From Bradyrhizobium diazoefficiens USDA 110 (GTDB taxonomy: Bacteria; Pseudomonadota; Alphaproteobacteria; Rhizobiales; Xanthobacteraceae), in assembly GCF_000011365.1 (NCBI RefSeq), contig NC_004463.1, positions 1,536,001-1,600,000 of the forward strand: a DNA stretch of 64,000 nt, read 5' to 3'. Position 1 is the stretch's first letter. Each line of letters starts with the position of its first letter. Below are positions 33,245 to 43,365 of this stretch, one piece after another. Below the pieces are notes generated by a model that ran no database searches, was not told where the DNA came from, and worked only from the letters and a program-made list of their open reading frames with translations. Made by a program: the position numbers and the translations under genes.

Positions 33245-34513
33245 TTATTTTCCCCGCAACTTATCAATCAGGGGTGAAAGCAGGGACGACTTTTGTTTCT
33301 TCGTTTCGCTGCGGCCGGTCAGGCGCTGGGCGATCTGGAGGAACATCTCGATCGATTTGTGGTTGGCGGAGATTTCCGCGATCATCTGGCCGTTGTTGGC
33401 CGCCGAGCCGAAGATCTGCGGCTCGAACGGGATCGAGACGACCGGCTGGCTCTCGATCGCCTTGGCGAACTCCGTCGCGGCGATTTCGGGACGTTTCGGC
33501 ACTCCGACCTGGTTCAGGCAGTAGAGCGGCGGCCGGTCGTTGGGGCGCGAGGCCTTCAGCAGGTCGAACAGGTTCTTGGTATTGCGCAAATTGGCGAGGT
33601 CGGGCGCCGCTACAATCAGGATGTCGTCCGCCCCGATCAGAGCGCGCTTGGTCCAGCCCGACCATTGGTGCGGGATGTCGAGCACGATGCAGGGCATGGT
33701 GGAGCGCAGCGTGTCGAACACGGAATCGAAGGCGTCGGTGCCGAAATCATAGACCCGGTCCAGCGTCGCCGGCGCCGCCAGCAGGCTGAGGTGGTCGGTG
33801 CATTTCGACAGCAGGCGGTCGATGAAGGCGGTATCGACGCGATCGGGCGAGAACACGGCGTCCGCAATGCCTTGCGGCGGGTCCTGGTTGTAGTCGAGCC
33901 CGGCGGTGCCGAAGGCGAGGTCGAGATCGGCGACGACCGCGTCCATCGCGAGGTCGCGCGCGATCGCCCAGGCGACGTTATGGGAGATGGTGGACGCGCC
34001 GACGCCGCCCTTGGCGCCGACCACGGCGATGATGCGGCCGACCGCCTTGGCTTCCGGCGCGGAGAACAGGTTGCAGATCGAGCGCACGACGTCGATAGCG
34101 CCAACCGGCGCGAGCACGTAGTCGCTGACGCCGCGGCGCACCAGCTCGCGATAGAGCATGACGTCGTTGATGCGGCCGATCACGACCACGCGGGTGCCGG
34201 CGTCGCAGACGGTGGCGAGCTGGTCGAGCCCGCCCAGGAGGTCGTTGCGGCCGTCGCTCTCGAGCACGATCACGTTCGGTGTGGGCGCCGAGCGGTAGGC
34301 TTCGACCGCAGCCGCCATGCCGCCCATCTGGATCTTCAGGTGGGCCTTGCCGAGACGGCGATCCTCGCCGGCCGACTGTACCGCGGCAGCAGTTTCCACG
34401 GTCTCGCAGAAGGCCTGGACCGAGACGCGCGGCGCAGGCGCGATATGCTCTTCGGCCGGCGGCGGAGCTGCTTCCGGCTGCTCTTCGTGTGTTTGCCTGG
34501 CGTAGCTGATCAT
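33245..34513 (-). CDS. cpaE: Tad pilus localisation ATPase CpaE/TadZ
   Basis: A 422-aa protein with an N-terminal receiver-like domain (about 40-150) and a MinD/ParA-like ATPase domain that begins IIAVVGAKGGVGASTISHN, the deviant P-loop of TadZ/CpaE. It places the pilus machine at the pole in Caulobacter. The ATG overlaps the cpaD stop by 4 nt. Confidence 0.94.
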   Translation of the reverse strand: MISYARQTHEEQPEAAPPPAEEHIAPAPRVSVQAFCETVETAAAVQSAGEDRRLGKAHLKIQMGGMAAAVEAYRSAPTPNVIVLESDGRNDLLGGLDQLATVCDAGTRVVVIGRINDVMLYRELVRRGVSDYVLAPVGAIDVVRSICNLFSAPEAKAVGRIIAVVGAKGGVGASTISHNVAWAIARDLAMDAVVADLDLAFGTAGLDYNQDPPQGIADAVFSPDRVDTAFIDRLLSKCTDHLSLLAAPATLDRVYDFGTDAFDSVFDTLRSTMPCIVLDIPHQWSGWTKRALIGADDILIVAAPDLANLRNTKNLFDLLKASRPNDRPPLYCLNQVGVPKRPEIAATEFAKAIESQPVVSIPFEPQIFGSAANNGQMIAEISANHKSIEMFLQIAQRLTGRSETKKQKSSLLSPLIDKLRGK

Positions 34514-35244
34514 TTGCCGGTGTCGCTGAGTTTGGCCCTGTCGGCCTCAGGATAGGAGACCGCCGTCGGCACTCCCTTGCGATACTTCTCGAACGCAGCG
34601 GTGCGCCGTGTCGTATAGGAGGGTGTCTCCGGCCGCGGCTGCTCGAGGTCCGAGGGATTGTCGACCATGGCTGCGAGGTTGCGCTGATAGGCGCAGCCGT
34701 AATTGTAGTATTCCTTGTTCTCGAACCAGCCCTTGTTCTTCATCGAGGGGCCGATGTCCTCCGGCCACAGGCCGCAGGGGCCCGCGACTGCGGCGATCTT
34801 GGAATAGGTCAGCCGGATCGGCGGCAGGAAGCGCTTGTCTTCCGGCTGGTAGGGGCGGGCGATGATGCCGCGCGGCGGAACGCCCGCCGCCGCCAGCATC
34901 GCCTGGATCTCACGCATCGACTCCGCGACCGGACGCGCGTTGGGCGTGCCGGACGGCGCGTCGATATGGATGGCGCCGGTGCCCTCATGCAGCCAGGCCG
35001 ATGCCAGGCCCATCACGTCGGCGCGCTGGGCCGCGGTCAACCCGCCGCGGGCGTGGCCGACGAAGACGACGATCGAGCGGTTCTGCTCCTCGATCGCGAT
35101 CGGATGACGCTGCTTGTAGCTGTCGGGAATGGAGGCGGTGACCGCTTCGTCGTGCTGGCAGCCGCCGAGCGCAAGCCCGATGCCGACGAGCGCGCCACCG
35201 AAGCCGATGGCGCCTCTGCGAATCTGGGGTGGTCTTGTGGTCAT
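34510..35244 (-). CDS. cpaD: Tad pilus lipoprotein CpaD
   Basis: A 244-aa lipoprotein with lipobox near LALGGC (Cys about 29). The CpaD domain is recognised by VFVGHARGGLTAAQRADV and the C-terminal NYGCAYQRNLAAMVDNPSDL, the diagnostic block. It acts in the outer membrane with the CpaC secretin. Gap to cpaC is 20 bp. Confidence 0.93.
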   Translation of the reverse strand: MTTRPPQIRRGAIGFGGALVGIGLALGGCQHDEAVTASIPDSYKQRHPIAIEEQNRSIVVFVGHARGGLTAAQRADVMGLASAWLHEGTGAIHIDAPSGTPNARPVAESMREIQAMLAAAGVPPRGIIARPYQPEDKRFLPPIRLTYSKIAAVAGPCGLWPEDIGPSMKNKGWFENKEYYNYGCAYQRNLAAMVDNPSDLEQPRPETPSYTTRRTAAFEKYRKGVPTAVSYPEADRAKLSDTGK

Positions 35245-35264
35245 AACGAAGTCCCCGTTCCGCC

Positions 35265-36755
35265 TTAGTCGGTGATGAAGCCGTAGGTGCCGCGGTAGTT
35301 CCGGCCCGGCTCGGTCCGGCCAGGCACGCCGTAGATGCGGTTGATGTTGCCGAGCAGCTCGACCTGCGGATCGGCAGGCGCGGAGAATCCGTCATCCGGC
35401 CGCGACAGGTCCTTTTGCGCCACTGCGCGAACGATATAGGGCGTCACGATCACGACCAGCTCGGTCGCGTTGTTGACGAAGTCGCGGCTGCGGAACAGCG
35501 TGCCGAGGATCGGAAGCTGCATCAGGCCCGGCAGCCCGCTGACCGCCTGCTTGGTCTGCTGCTGGATCAGGCCGGCCATCGCCATCGCGCCGCCGGAGGG
35601 AATCTCCAGCGACGTCTCCGCCCGGCGGGTCTTGATCGAAGGCACCGTGAGCGAGTTCACCGACGTCGAGGTCACGGCCTGCGACAGCGTGATCGCATTC
35701 TCGTTCGACAGTTCCGAGACCTCGGTCATCACCCGCAGGCTGATCTTGCCCTCGGTCAGCACCACGGGCGTGAAGTTGAGCGAGATGCCGAACTTCTTGA
35801 AGCTGATCTGGGTTGTACAGACATGCGTCGTGGGGTCGCACGCATAGCCCGCCGGTACCGGGAATTCACCGCCGGCGATGAAGGTCGCCGACTCGCCGGA
35901 GATCGCGGTCAGGTTCGGCTCGGCCAGCGTCCGGATCACGCCGGCGGTCTCCATCGCGCGCAGGGTGGCCTGCACCGACGGCGTCGCGCCGAACTTCGTG
36001 GTCAGACTGTTGCCGTCCACCAGATTTTTGCCAAGAGCGGTGAACGGGTTGGAGTTGCTGAAAGTCACCACCGATGTGCCGTAGTTGAGGTTGGCGGTGA
36101 GGTCGATGCCGAGCTGCTTGACGATGCTGCGCGCGACTTCGGCGACTGTCACCTTGAGCATGACCTGGTCGCGGCCGCGGACCACGATCGAGTTCACGAC
36201 CTTGTCGGCGCCGCCGGCGAGGCGCGCGGCGAGATCGTTGGCCTGCTGCGCCTCCATCGGATTCGCCGCCGTGCCGGTCAGCACGATGCCTTCGCCGAGG
36301 CCGTCGATCTGGATGTCGGAATTGGGCAGGATCTGCTTCAGCGCGGCGCGCACGCCGTTGAGGTCGCGCTTGACCGCGATGTCATAGGCCGCGATCTGCT
36401 GGCCGGCGGAATCGAAGAACACGATGTTGGTCTGCCCGACCGCGGCGCCGATGATGTAGGCGCGCTGCGACGAGCGGACCACCGCATTGGCGATCTTGGG
36501 GTCGGCGACCAGCACATCCTTGATGTCGCGCGGAAGGTCGATCACGATGGACTTGCCGACGCCGAGCGAGAGGAAGCGCGCGTTCATCTGGCCGTCGGCC
36601 GCGACCGGCGCTGCGGGGCGGTAGTCGGCGGCGACCACGGGGGTCAGTGCCGGGTTGAGCACCAGCGCGAGGGCGGCCGAAAACGACAGGGCGCGGACCA
36701 TTGAGGTTCGCATCGTCGCCAAATCTGCCCTGCATTTCATATCGACTGACCTCAT
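35265..36755 (-). CDS. cpaC: Tad pilus outer-membrane secretin CpaC/RcpA
   Basis: A 496-aa secretin forming the outer-membrane pore for Flp pili. After a signal peptide (helix about 20-40) it has the secretin N-domain starting at GKSIVIDLPRDIKDVLVADP, a BON-like middle with NSDIQIDGLGEGIVLTG, and the C-terminal secretin domain with EFPVPAGYACDPTTHVC and TRRAETSLEIPSGGAMAMAG. The ATG overlaps the cpaB TGA (ATGA), so it is taken as the start; Met6 is an alternative. Confidence 0.95.
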   Translation of the reverse strand: MRSVDMKCRADLATMRTSMVRALSFSAALALVLNPALTPVVAADYRPAAPVAADGQMNARFLSLGVGKSIVIDLPRDIKDVLVADPKIANAVVRSSQRAYIIGAAVGQTNIVFFDSAGQQIAAYDIAVKRDLNGVRAALKQILPNSDIQIDGLGEGIVLTGTAANPMEAQQANDLAARLAGGADKVVNSIVVRGRDQVMLKVTVAEVARSIVKQLGIDLTANLNYGTSVVTFSNSNPFTALGKNLVDGNSLTTKFGATPSVQATLRAMETAGVIRTLAEPNLTAISGESATFIAGGEFPVPAGYACDPTTHVCTTQISFKKFGISLNFTPVVLTEGKISLRVMTEVSELSNENAITLSQAVTSTSVNSLTVPSIKTRRAETSLEIPSGGAMAMAGLIQQQTKQAVSGLPGLMQLPILGTLFRSRDFVNNATELVVIVTPYIVRAVAQKDLSRPDDGFSAPADPQVELLGNINRIYGVPGRTEPGRNYRGTYGFITD

Positions 36756-37561
36756 CGTGCCTTCGCCGTCGAGCTTGGGATACCGTAGCGAATGATCGAA
36801 ACGCCATCGCGCCTCTGTGCGGAATCATCGAGCGTGATCTCGCTCATCTTGACGTCGACGATGCTGCGCAGCGCCAGCGACAGCGTGCCGCTCTGGCGGG
36901 CGGCGGAAAGCGTCGCCGTCTGCGTGGGATTGAGCTCGAGGGTGACGGTCTTGCCGACCACCGTATTCTGGCCGTCCTTCTCCTTCGGCGCCTGGTCGAT
37001 GGCCAGGACGCGGATGTTGGCCAGGATGATCTCGGACGTGACGATGTCGGGGGCGCCGTTGCTCGGGTCCGGGTTCTTGAGGCGGCGCGTCAGAAGCACG
37101 TCGACGCGATCGTTGGGCAGGATGAAGCCGCCTGCGCCGGTCTCCGGCGAGATCTCGGTCGAGATCGCGCGCATGCCGGTGGGCAGGATTGCCGCCATGA
37201 AGCCGGAGCCTTCGGCCTTGACCAGTTTCTGGTCGCGGATCGGCTCACCCTGGATGAAGGGGGCGCGCGCGATCGAACCGGTCACCTGGGTCACGCCCTC
37301 GGGGCGCTCGTTGCGGCGGATGAAGGTGGCGCTGGCCGTCGCGGCCGGCCAGGTCTGCCATTGCACGTCTTCCGGTTTCACGGTCTGGCCGAGGCCGATG
37401 TCGTTCTTGGCCACCAGCACGTCGACGGTTGGAAGCTGCGCGACCGGAGCCGCCGGAGGCGGCGCAGAATTGTCCGAGCCGCTCGCCAGGTACGCGGCGA
37501 CACCGCCGGCGCAGATGGCGACCGTCAGGACGACAATGCGTGCCCTATTCATACGCTTCAC
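36752..37561 (-). CDS. cpaB: Tad pilus assembly protein CpaB/RcpC
   Basis: A 269-aa periplasmic protein with an N-terminal anchor (about 6-26) and an SAF domain (about 45-110) recognised from VLVAKNDIGLGQTVKPEDVQ, followed by the RcpC/CpaB domain with LPTGMRAISTEISPETG and LPNDRVDVLLTRR. It stabilises the CpaC secretin. First gene after a 118-bp gap holding a CtrA-like box. Confidence 0.94.
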   Translation of the reverse strand: MKRMNRARIVVLTVAICAGGVAAYLASGSDNSAPPPAAPVAQLPTVDVLVAKNDIGLGQTVKPEDVQWQTWPAATASATFIRRNERPEGVTQVTGSIARAPFIQGEPIRDQKLVKAEGSGFMAAILPTGMRAISTEISPETGAGGFILPNDRVDVLLTRRLKNPDPSNGAPDIVTSEIILANIRVLAIDQAPKEKDGQNTVVGKTVTLELNPTQTATLSAARQSGTLSLALRSIVDVKMSEITLDDSAQRRDGVSIIRYGIPSSTAKAR

Positions 37562-37654
37562 TTTCCAACAAACGCCGCGACGCAGCCGCCGCCGTAATCG
37601 GCAGTTGACCAGCTATTCGTCAAAGCATGGTTAATGAGGCGTATCTAAATCGCC

Positions 37655-37669
37655 TTAACGCCTGGTTTA
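37655..37669 (-). promoter_or_regulatory. CtrA-like box upstream of cpaB
   Basis: TTAA-CGCCTGG-TTTA (one mismatch to TTAA-N7-TTAA) lies about 95 bp before the cpaB start in the cpaA-cpaB gap. Another TTAA is at 37631. Confidence 0.35.
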
Positions 37670-37679
37670 CCCGGAGCGT

Positions 37680-38204
37680 TCAACGCAGTGCGAGATGAGC
37701 GAGGTCGATCGCCTTCACCCACTCGGTTTCCGGGTAGACCATCAGCGCGCTCAGTGCGAGCGCGATGCCATAGGGAATGCCGCTCTCCTTGGCGTGCAGT
37801 CGCGCAAGCCAGGCCTGGCCCGCGAGGCCGTAGGGCAGCGGCCATTGCCGGAACTGGAGCAGGAGCAGCGTCAGCGCTCCGCCGAACAGCGAGGCGTAGA
37901 GCAGGAAGTTCATCAATTGCGCGAAGCCGAACCAGAGCGCGACGGAGGCCGCGACCTTGGCGTCGCCGCCGCCGACCCAGCCCATCGCAAAACAGGTGAA
38001 GGCGACGACCAGGACAAGCGCGCCGGCGCCGACATGGCCCAGCATCTCGTAAGGTGCCATGCCACCGGAGAGGGCGAGCGCGAAGAAGCCTGCGACCAGC
38101 GCCAGCGAGACGCGGTTCGAGATCGTCATCGTGAAGAGATCGCTCGCGGCGGCGAACGCCATCAGGGCCGGGAAGAGCAGAAGGCGCGCAAGGTCGAGGA
38201 TCAT
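37680..38204 (-). CDS. cpaA: Prepilin peptidase CpaA (A24 family)
   Basis: A 174-aa polytopic membrane aspartic protease that cleaves the Flp prepilin after Gly. Both catalytic Asp motifs are visible: AFAAASDLFTMTISNRV near the N-terminus and WVGGGDAKVAASVALW in the middle (GxGD motif). About six transmembrane helices. It lies downstream of the pilin gene and upstream of cpaB. Confidence 0.94.
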   Translation of the reverse strand: MILDLARLLLFPALMAFAAASDLFTMTISNRVSLALVAGFFALALSGGMAPYEMLGHVGAGALVLVVAFTCFAMGWVGGGDAKVAASVALWFGFAQLMNFLLYASLFGGALTLLLLQFRQWPLPYGLAGQAWLARLHAKESGIPYGIALALSALMVYPETEWVKAIDLAHLALR

Positions 38205-38326
38205 GGGCTGCGTCTTGAGGCCTGGGTTCGTCGCGATATCTGGCGTCGCCCGATGCTACCCGGCAGAGCTAAACAAACCGACAACGGCGGCTGTGGCCTT
38301 GACAGGGCGGATCGCGCGAGGCGTGC

Positions 38327-38473
38327 TCACCAGAGGCTGGCAATGCGCGCGGCGAGTGCGAGCGTCGCAAGCAGCAGTGCAAGGCAGACCCAGTAGGCCG
38401 GCGAGCCGGTCTGCGCCGCCTCCGCCTCGCTCGCCGCAACCGCGGCATCGGTTCTGTACTTGCGTAACGCCAC
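38327..38473 (-). CDS. Putative small single-helix membrane protein
   Basis: Read from the minus strand: GTG at 38473, TGA at 38327-38329, 48 aa. It begins MALRKYRTDAAVAASEAEAA and ends with one hydrophobic helix (YWVCLALLLATLALAARIAS, about 27-46) and LW. Codons are strongly GC-ending. It lies between the flp terminator and cpaA, on the same strand as the pilus genes. The start signal is poor (GAG about 6 nt upstream), so it may be non-coding. Confidence 0.4.
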   Translation of the reverse strand: MALRKYRTDAAVAASEAEAAQTGSPAYWVCLALLLATLALAARIASLW

Positions 38474-38502
38474 TGGAACTCGCGGTACTCAGAAAAACAA
38501 AG

Positions 38503-38530
38503 GCCCCGGATGTCCGGGGCTTTTGCCGTC
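38503..38530 (-). terminator. Rho-independent terminator after the flp pilin gene
   Basis: A perfect 8-bp stem GCCCCGGA / TCCGGGGC (38503-38520). Read on the minus strand it is followed by CTTTGTTTTT at 38493-38502; on the plus strand it is followed by TTTT, so it may work both ways. It separates flp from the rest of the locus, which allows high pilin output. Confidence 0.8.
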
Positions 38531-38543
38531 GCCTGTCGGTCGC

Positions 38544-38708
38544 TTACTTCAGCGAGGTGCTGATCGAGGTGAACTTGGTGTTCAGCGTGCTGCCGAGGTT
38601 GTTGACGACGGTGATGATGGCCAGCGCGATGCCGGCGGCGATCAGGCCGTATTCGATGGCGGTGGCGCCGGATTCATCCTTGGCGAAACGCGCAATCAGG
38701 TTCTTCAT
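38544..38708 (-). CDS. Flp family type IVb major pilin
   Basis: A 54-aa pilin read from the minus strand. The leader MKNLIARFAKDESG ends in the Gly cleaved by CpaA; the mature protein starts ATAIEYGLIAAGIAL, the Flp signature with Glu5 and Tyr6, followed by a hydrophobic helix and a short polar tail (TKFTSISTSLK). GGAG lies 8 nt before the ATG. First gene of the Tad locus and followed by its own terminator. Confidence 0.95.
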   Translation of the reverse strand: MKNLIARFAKDESGATAIEYGLIAAGIALAIITVVNNLGSTLNTKFTSISTSLK

Positions 38709-38842
38709 GAACAAACTCCATCTGGGGTTGGATCGCCTCGTTCGGCGCTGTCTTTGACGCTATGAGCATGAAAGCCGAGCTCTTTCGGTAGAGTTAATTC
38801 GATCGTGCAAACCCGATCCCTGCGCGATGCTTTTGCCCAGAG

Positions 38843-38857
38843 TGAATTTCGCCTTAA
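38843..38857 (-). promoter_or_regulatory. CtrA-like box upstream of flp pilin
   Basis: TGAA-TTTCGCC-TTAA (one mismatch to TTAA-N7-TTAA), about 140 bp before the pilin start. Prediction by eye only. Confidence 0.3.
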
Positions 38858-38973
38858 GGCCCGCTGGAATTCGCTGCGGTTCTAACGTACCGCAAGTGCG
38901 TCGCCGGCTTCACCCTCCCTTAAATTTCGCGGAGTAGGCGTAGGAGGACCAGCAATCCGGAAGAGAGGCGACG

Positions 38974-39801
38974 ATGTCGAGCCTGCCCATGCAAGTCGCC
39001 CTGATGCTCGGCGAGACCATCGCGAAGGTGGTCCCCATCACTCTCGCGCTCGCGGCGGTCTTCACCGTGCTCGAGCATTTCTGGGCCTGCAATCCCGGCA
39101 CGCCCTGGTGGCGCAAGCGGGAGATCGTCACCGACATCTGCTATTGGTTCTTCGTTCCGGTGTTCGCCCGCACTATGCGGATCGGGCTCTTGATCGTCGG
39201 CGCGAGTCTCCTCTTCAACATCCACGATGCCGACGGTCTCATCGCCTTCTACGACAATGGCCACGGCCCGCTGGCGCTATTGCCGCTCTGGGCCCAGGCT
39301 GTCCTCTTCCTGGTCCTGTCGGATTTCATGCTGTACTGGCTGCACCGGTTGTTCCACGGCGGCGAGTTCTGGAAGTATCACGCGATCCATCACTCCTCGG
39401 AGGAGATCAGCTGGATTTCGGCGGCCCGCTTCCATCCCGTCAATCTCGTGCTCGGCTCGATCGGGGTCGACGTCGTGCTGCTGATGGCCGGCATTTCCCC
39501 GAATGTCATGATCTGGCTTGCCCCGTTCACGACCTTCCACTCGGCCTTCGTGCACGCCAATCTGAACTGGACCTTCGGACCGTTCAAATACGTGCTGGCG
39601 ACGCCGGTATTCCACCGCTGGCACCACACCTCGCTCGAGGAGGGCGGCGACACCAATTTCGCCGGGACCTTCCCGCTCTGGGACGTGCTGTTCGGCACCT
39701 TCCGCATGCCGGAGGGGCAACTGCCGCAGGATTACGGCAAGGACGAAGCGACCATGCCCAGGGAGATCGCGGGCCAGCTCGCTTATCCGTTCCGCCGCTA
39801 G
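38974..39801 (+). CDS. Sterol desaturase / fatty acid hydroxylase family protein
   Basis: A 275-aa integral membrane di-iron oxygenase. The histidine clusters of the superfamily are present: HRLFHG, HAIHHSSEE, FVHANLNW and HRWHHTS, between four or so transmembrane helices (about 13-33, 70-90, 95-115, 165-185). Likely modifies a membrane lipid (hydroxylation or desaturation); the substrate could be hopanoid or fatty acyl and is unknown. GAGAGG precedes the ATG. Monocistronic. Confidence 0.92.
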   Translation: MSSLPMQVALMLGETIAKVVPITLALAAVFTVLEHFWACNPGTPWWRKREIVTDICYWFFVPVFARTMRIGLLIVGASLLFNIHDADGLIAFYDNGHGPLALLPLWAQAVLFLVLSDFMLYWLHRLFHGGEFWKYHAIHHSSEEISWISAARFHPVNLVLGSIGVDVVLLMAGISPNVMIWLAPFTTFHSAFVHANLNWTFGPFKYVLATPVFHRWHHTSLEEGGDTNFAGTFPLWDVLFGTFRMPEGQLPQDYGKDEATMPREIAGQLAYPFRR

Positions 39802-39955
39802 CACGACCGCGAGGACCTTAAAACGCCAGTCCGCTCAAACAATAGTCGGCGAATTTGCGGAACGTTCACGAATTGAGGGCAGGTTAGCGCGGTCGGGCGC
39901 CGGCTCCGCTGTATCAATCGCTTCTGCCAGTTTGTGACGTCCCGGGGGTAAGAGT

Positions 39956-40453
39956 ATGCGTAAAGAACTGCTGCGCCGCCATGCGCGCGTGTGTCTTCTG
40001 GTTGCGGCCGCGGTGCTGGCATCGCCGGCTGCCGGTCTTGCCGAATCCACCGCCGATACCATCGCCGTCAATGTCGACCAGGCCAAGCTGGTCCGGCTGC
40101 CCGGCAAGGTGGCGACCATCGTGGTCGGCAATCCCCTGATCGCCGACGTCACGCTGCAGCCCGGTGGCATGATCGTCGTGACCGGGAAGGGCTACGGCGC
40201 CACCAACTTCATCGCGCTCGACAGGGGCGGCGAGATCCTGGTCGACCGCCAGATCCAGGTCGAAGGTCCGAGCGACCGGCTCGTCACCGTCTACCGCGGG
40301 GTCGAGCGTGAGTCCTATAGCTGCATGCCGATTTGCCAGCGTCGCGTGACGCTGGGCGACAGCGACAACTTCTTCAACACCACGATGAGCCAGGCCGGTT
40401 CGCTGAGCAGCAATGCCAGCGGCAACGCCGGCGCGGGCGCCAAGACCAACTAG
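39956..40453 (+). CDS. Orphan pilus-assembly/secretin N-terminal domain protein
   Basis: A 165-aa secreted protein: signal peptide about 1-29 (cleavage near GLA), then a domain like the N-domain of CpaC (DQAKLVRLPGKVATIVVGNP and GKGYGATNFIALD, compare SIVIDLPRDIKDVLVADP in CpaC). It has no secretin pore domain. The C-terminal part carries two cysteines (CMPICQRRV) and a Ser/Asn/Gly/Ala-rich tail. It may cap or chaperone a secretin, or be a stand-alone periplasmic protein. About 1.3 kb from flp, separated by the hydroxylase gene. Confidence 0.85.
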   Translation: MRKELLRRHARVCLLVAAAVLASPAAGLAESTADTIAVNVDQAKLVRLPGKVATIVVGNPLIADVTLQPGGMIVVTGKGYGATNFIALDRGGEILVDRQIQVEGPSDRLVTVYRGVERESYSCMPICQRRVTLGDSDNFFNTTMSQAGSLSSNASGNAGAGAKTN

Positions 40454-40512
40454 CAAGACCAACCAGCAGGCCAACTGGTAGGACCGCCCCGTTCTTCGAA
40501 CATGAAAAAAAA

Positions 40513-40540
40513 GGCCGTGCGTCACGCACGGCCTTTTTCT
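40513..40540 (+). terminator. Bidirectional rho-independent terminator
   Basis: A perfect 9-bp stem GGCCGTGCG / CGCACGGCC with a TCA loop (40513-40533), with TTTTTCT on the plus side and AAAAAAAA before it, giving a U-tract on the minus strand as well. It ends the secretin N-domain gene (+) and cspA (-), which converge here. Confidence 0.92.
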
Positions 40541-40580
40541 ATTGCGTTGGCTCGTTCGCGCGAGCCGAAGCTCCGTCGGC

Positions 40581-40793
40581 TCAGCCGGCGGAGCGAAGAT
40601 TGTCGGCGGCCGACTTGCCGGACCGGCGATCGGCAACGATCTCGTAGGAGATCTTCTGGCCTTCGCGCAGCGTGCCGAGGCCGGCGCGCTCGACGGCGCT
40701 GATGTGCACGAACACGTCCTTGCCGCCGTCGTCGGGCTGGATGAAGCCAAAGCCCTTGGTCGCGTTAAACCACTTCACGGTTCCCATGCTCAC
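40581..40793 (-). CDS. cspA: Cold shock protein (CspA family)
   Basis: A 70-aa single cold-shock domain, an RNA chaperone. Both RNA-binding motifs are intact: KGFGFIQP (RNP1) and VFVHIS (RNP2). The start MSMGTVKWF could also be Met3. A 276-bp gap separates it from infA; it may hold a long cold-shock leader. Ends at a bidirectional terminator. Confidence 0.96.
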   Translation of the reverse strand: MSMGTVKWFNATKGFGFIQPDDGGKDVFVHISAVERAGLGTLREGQKISYEIVADRRSGKSAADNLRSAG

Positions 40794-41069
40794 GGGGGTA
40801 GTTCCTTCTCAGATACACAATGTAAGAGCCCGCTCGCGCGGGCAGGTTAGATCGAATTTCTGGAAGGGTCGTCAGCGTGTCTGAACCGGCTGTACCGGTG
40901 GATGCCAATGTCGTCCGGCCGAAAATCGATTAATTCATTTTATTGGAAATGAGGCTTCAAAACAATCCTGACGCGCACGATTTTTTGATCCGCCGCGATG
41001 TGCGCGGCAGATCAGCATACAGGTCAGCATTTCGATTCCGCGCTTGCGCGCGGAATCGTCGTTCGCCGC
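40794..41069 (-). other. Leader region of cspA
   Basis: A 276-bp gap between infA and cspA on the minus strand. It contains a perfect 10-bp hairpin (GATTCCGCGC / GCGCGGAATC, 41034-41057) just past infA, without a U-tract, and a second imperfect hairpin at 40987-41013. Long structured leaders are typical of cold-shock genes; a thermosensing role is only a suggestion. Confidence 0.4.
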
Positions 41070-41360
41070 CTAGCGGCGGCGGAACTGGCCACCGCGCTGC
41101 GCGCCACCCCGCGGCGGTCCGCCGGATGTTGCGGGACGTTCGTCCTTGTGGCGGAAAATCAGCCGGCCCTTCTCGAGATCGTAGGGCGACATCTCCACCG
41201 TCACGCGATCGCCCGCGAGCGTCTTGATGCGGTTCTTCTTCATCTTGCCGGCGGTGTAGGCAACGATCTCGTGCCCGGCGTCGAGCTGCACGCGGTAGCG
41301 GGCGTCGGGGAGGATTTCGGTGACCAGTCCTTCGAACTGGATCAGCTCTTCCTTAGCCAT
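41070..41360 (-). CDS. infA: Translation initiation factor IF-1 with Arg/Gly tail
   Basis: A 96-aa protein. Residues 1-72 are a normal IF-1 S1-like fold ([20 protein letters not shown], then [25 protein letters not shown]), which binds the ribosomal A site at initiation. The last 20 or so residues ([18 protein letters not shown]) form a basic RGG-type extension not found in ordinary 72-aa IF-1. It is flanked by an RNA helicase and cspA on the same strand and starts 23 bp after the helicase stop. Confidence 0.93.
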
Positions 41361-41383
41361 GAATGTCTCCAGGTCGTGGACGG

Positions 41384-42952
<1,569 letters not shown>

Positions 42953-43274
42953 GTCAAAAGCGGGCGCCCGGCGCATTCAGCGCGGCGCGCGCAAACGGGT
43001 GTCGAGAAGACACCTGCGTGTTTGGGGTGTCGGATGGCTTGGGAGATATGGGGCAAGCCAGAGGCCCGTAGAGGGCTTAAGAACACGCGGCTCGCAACGA
43101 CCCCTTGATTCGCAAGAGGTCTCGACCGTCATATGGAACATTGAGCGGGCGCTTTCAAGGCAGGCTGGCCCTAAACGGCGATTGCAGTGCAGAAATAGTT
43201 ATGCCGGAAATTTAGACAGAGGCGTCATTTTGCTCAATAAATGAACTGTCTGCCGCATTAGAATACAATTTCTT

Positions 43275-43291
43275 TGCACAAATCTTGAGCA
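43275..43291. promoter_or_regulatory. NtrC-like binding site upstream of urtA
   Basis: TGCAC-AAATCTT-GAGCA: the 17-bp NtrC dyad TGCAC-N7-GTGCA with one mismatch. It is centred about 85 bp upstream of the -24 element, the right range for an enhancer. Confidence 0.5.
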
Positions 43292-43365
43292 ACTAGCTCC
43301 CGGCGAAACTTCGATTTTTGCTAGATTATAAAGCAGAATCAATGCCTTGGTGCGTGTCTAGCCCA

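Noticed and set aside
29953..33277. Long plus-strand frames of 643 and 529 aa
   Set aside because: They are shadows antisense to tadC, tadB and cpaF; no domain can be recognised and there is no plausible start site.
40500..40540. Possible small RNA made of the strong hairpin at 40513-40533
   Set aside because: It is explained as a bidirectional terminator between two convergent genes.
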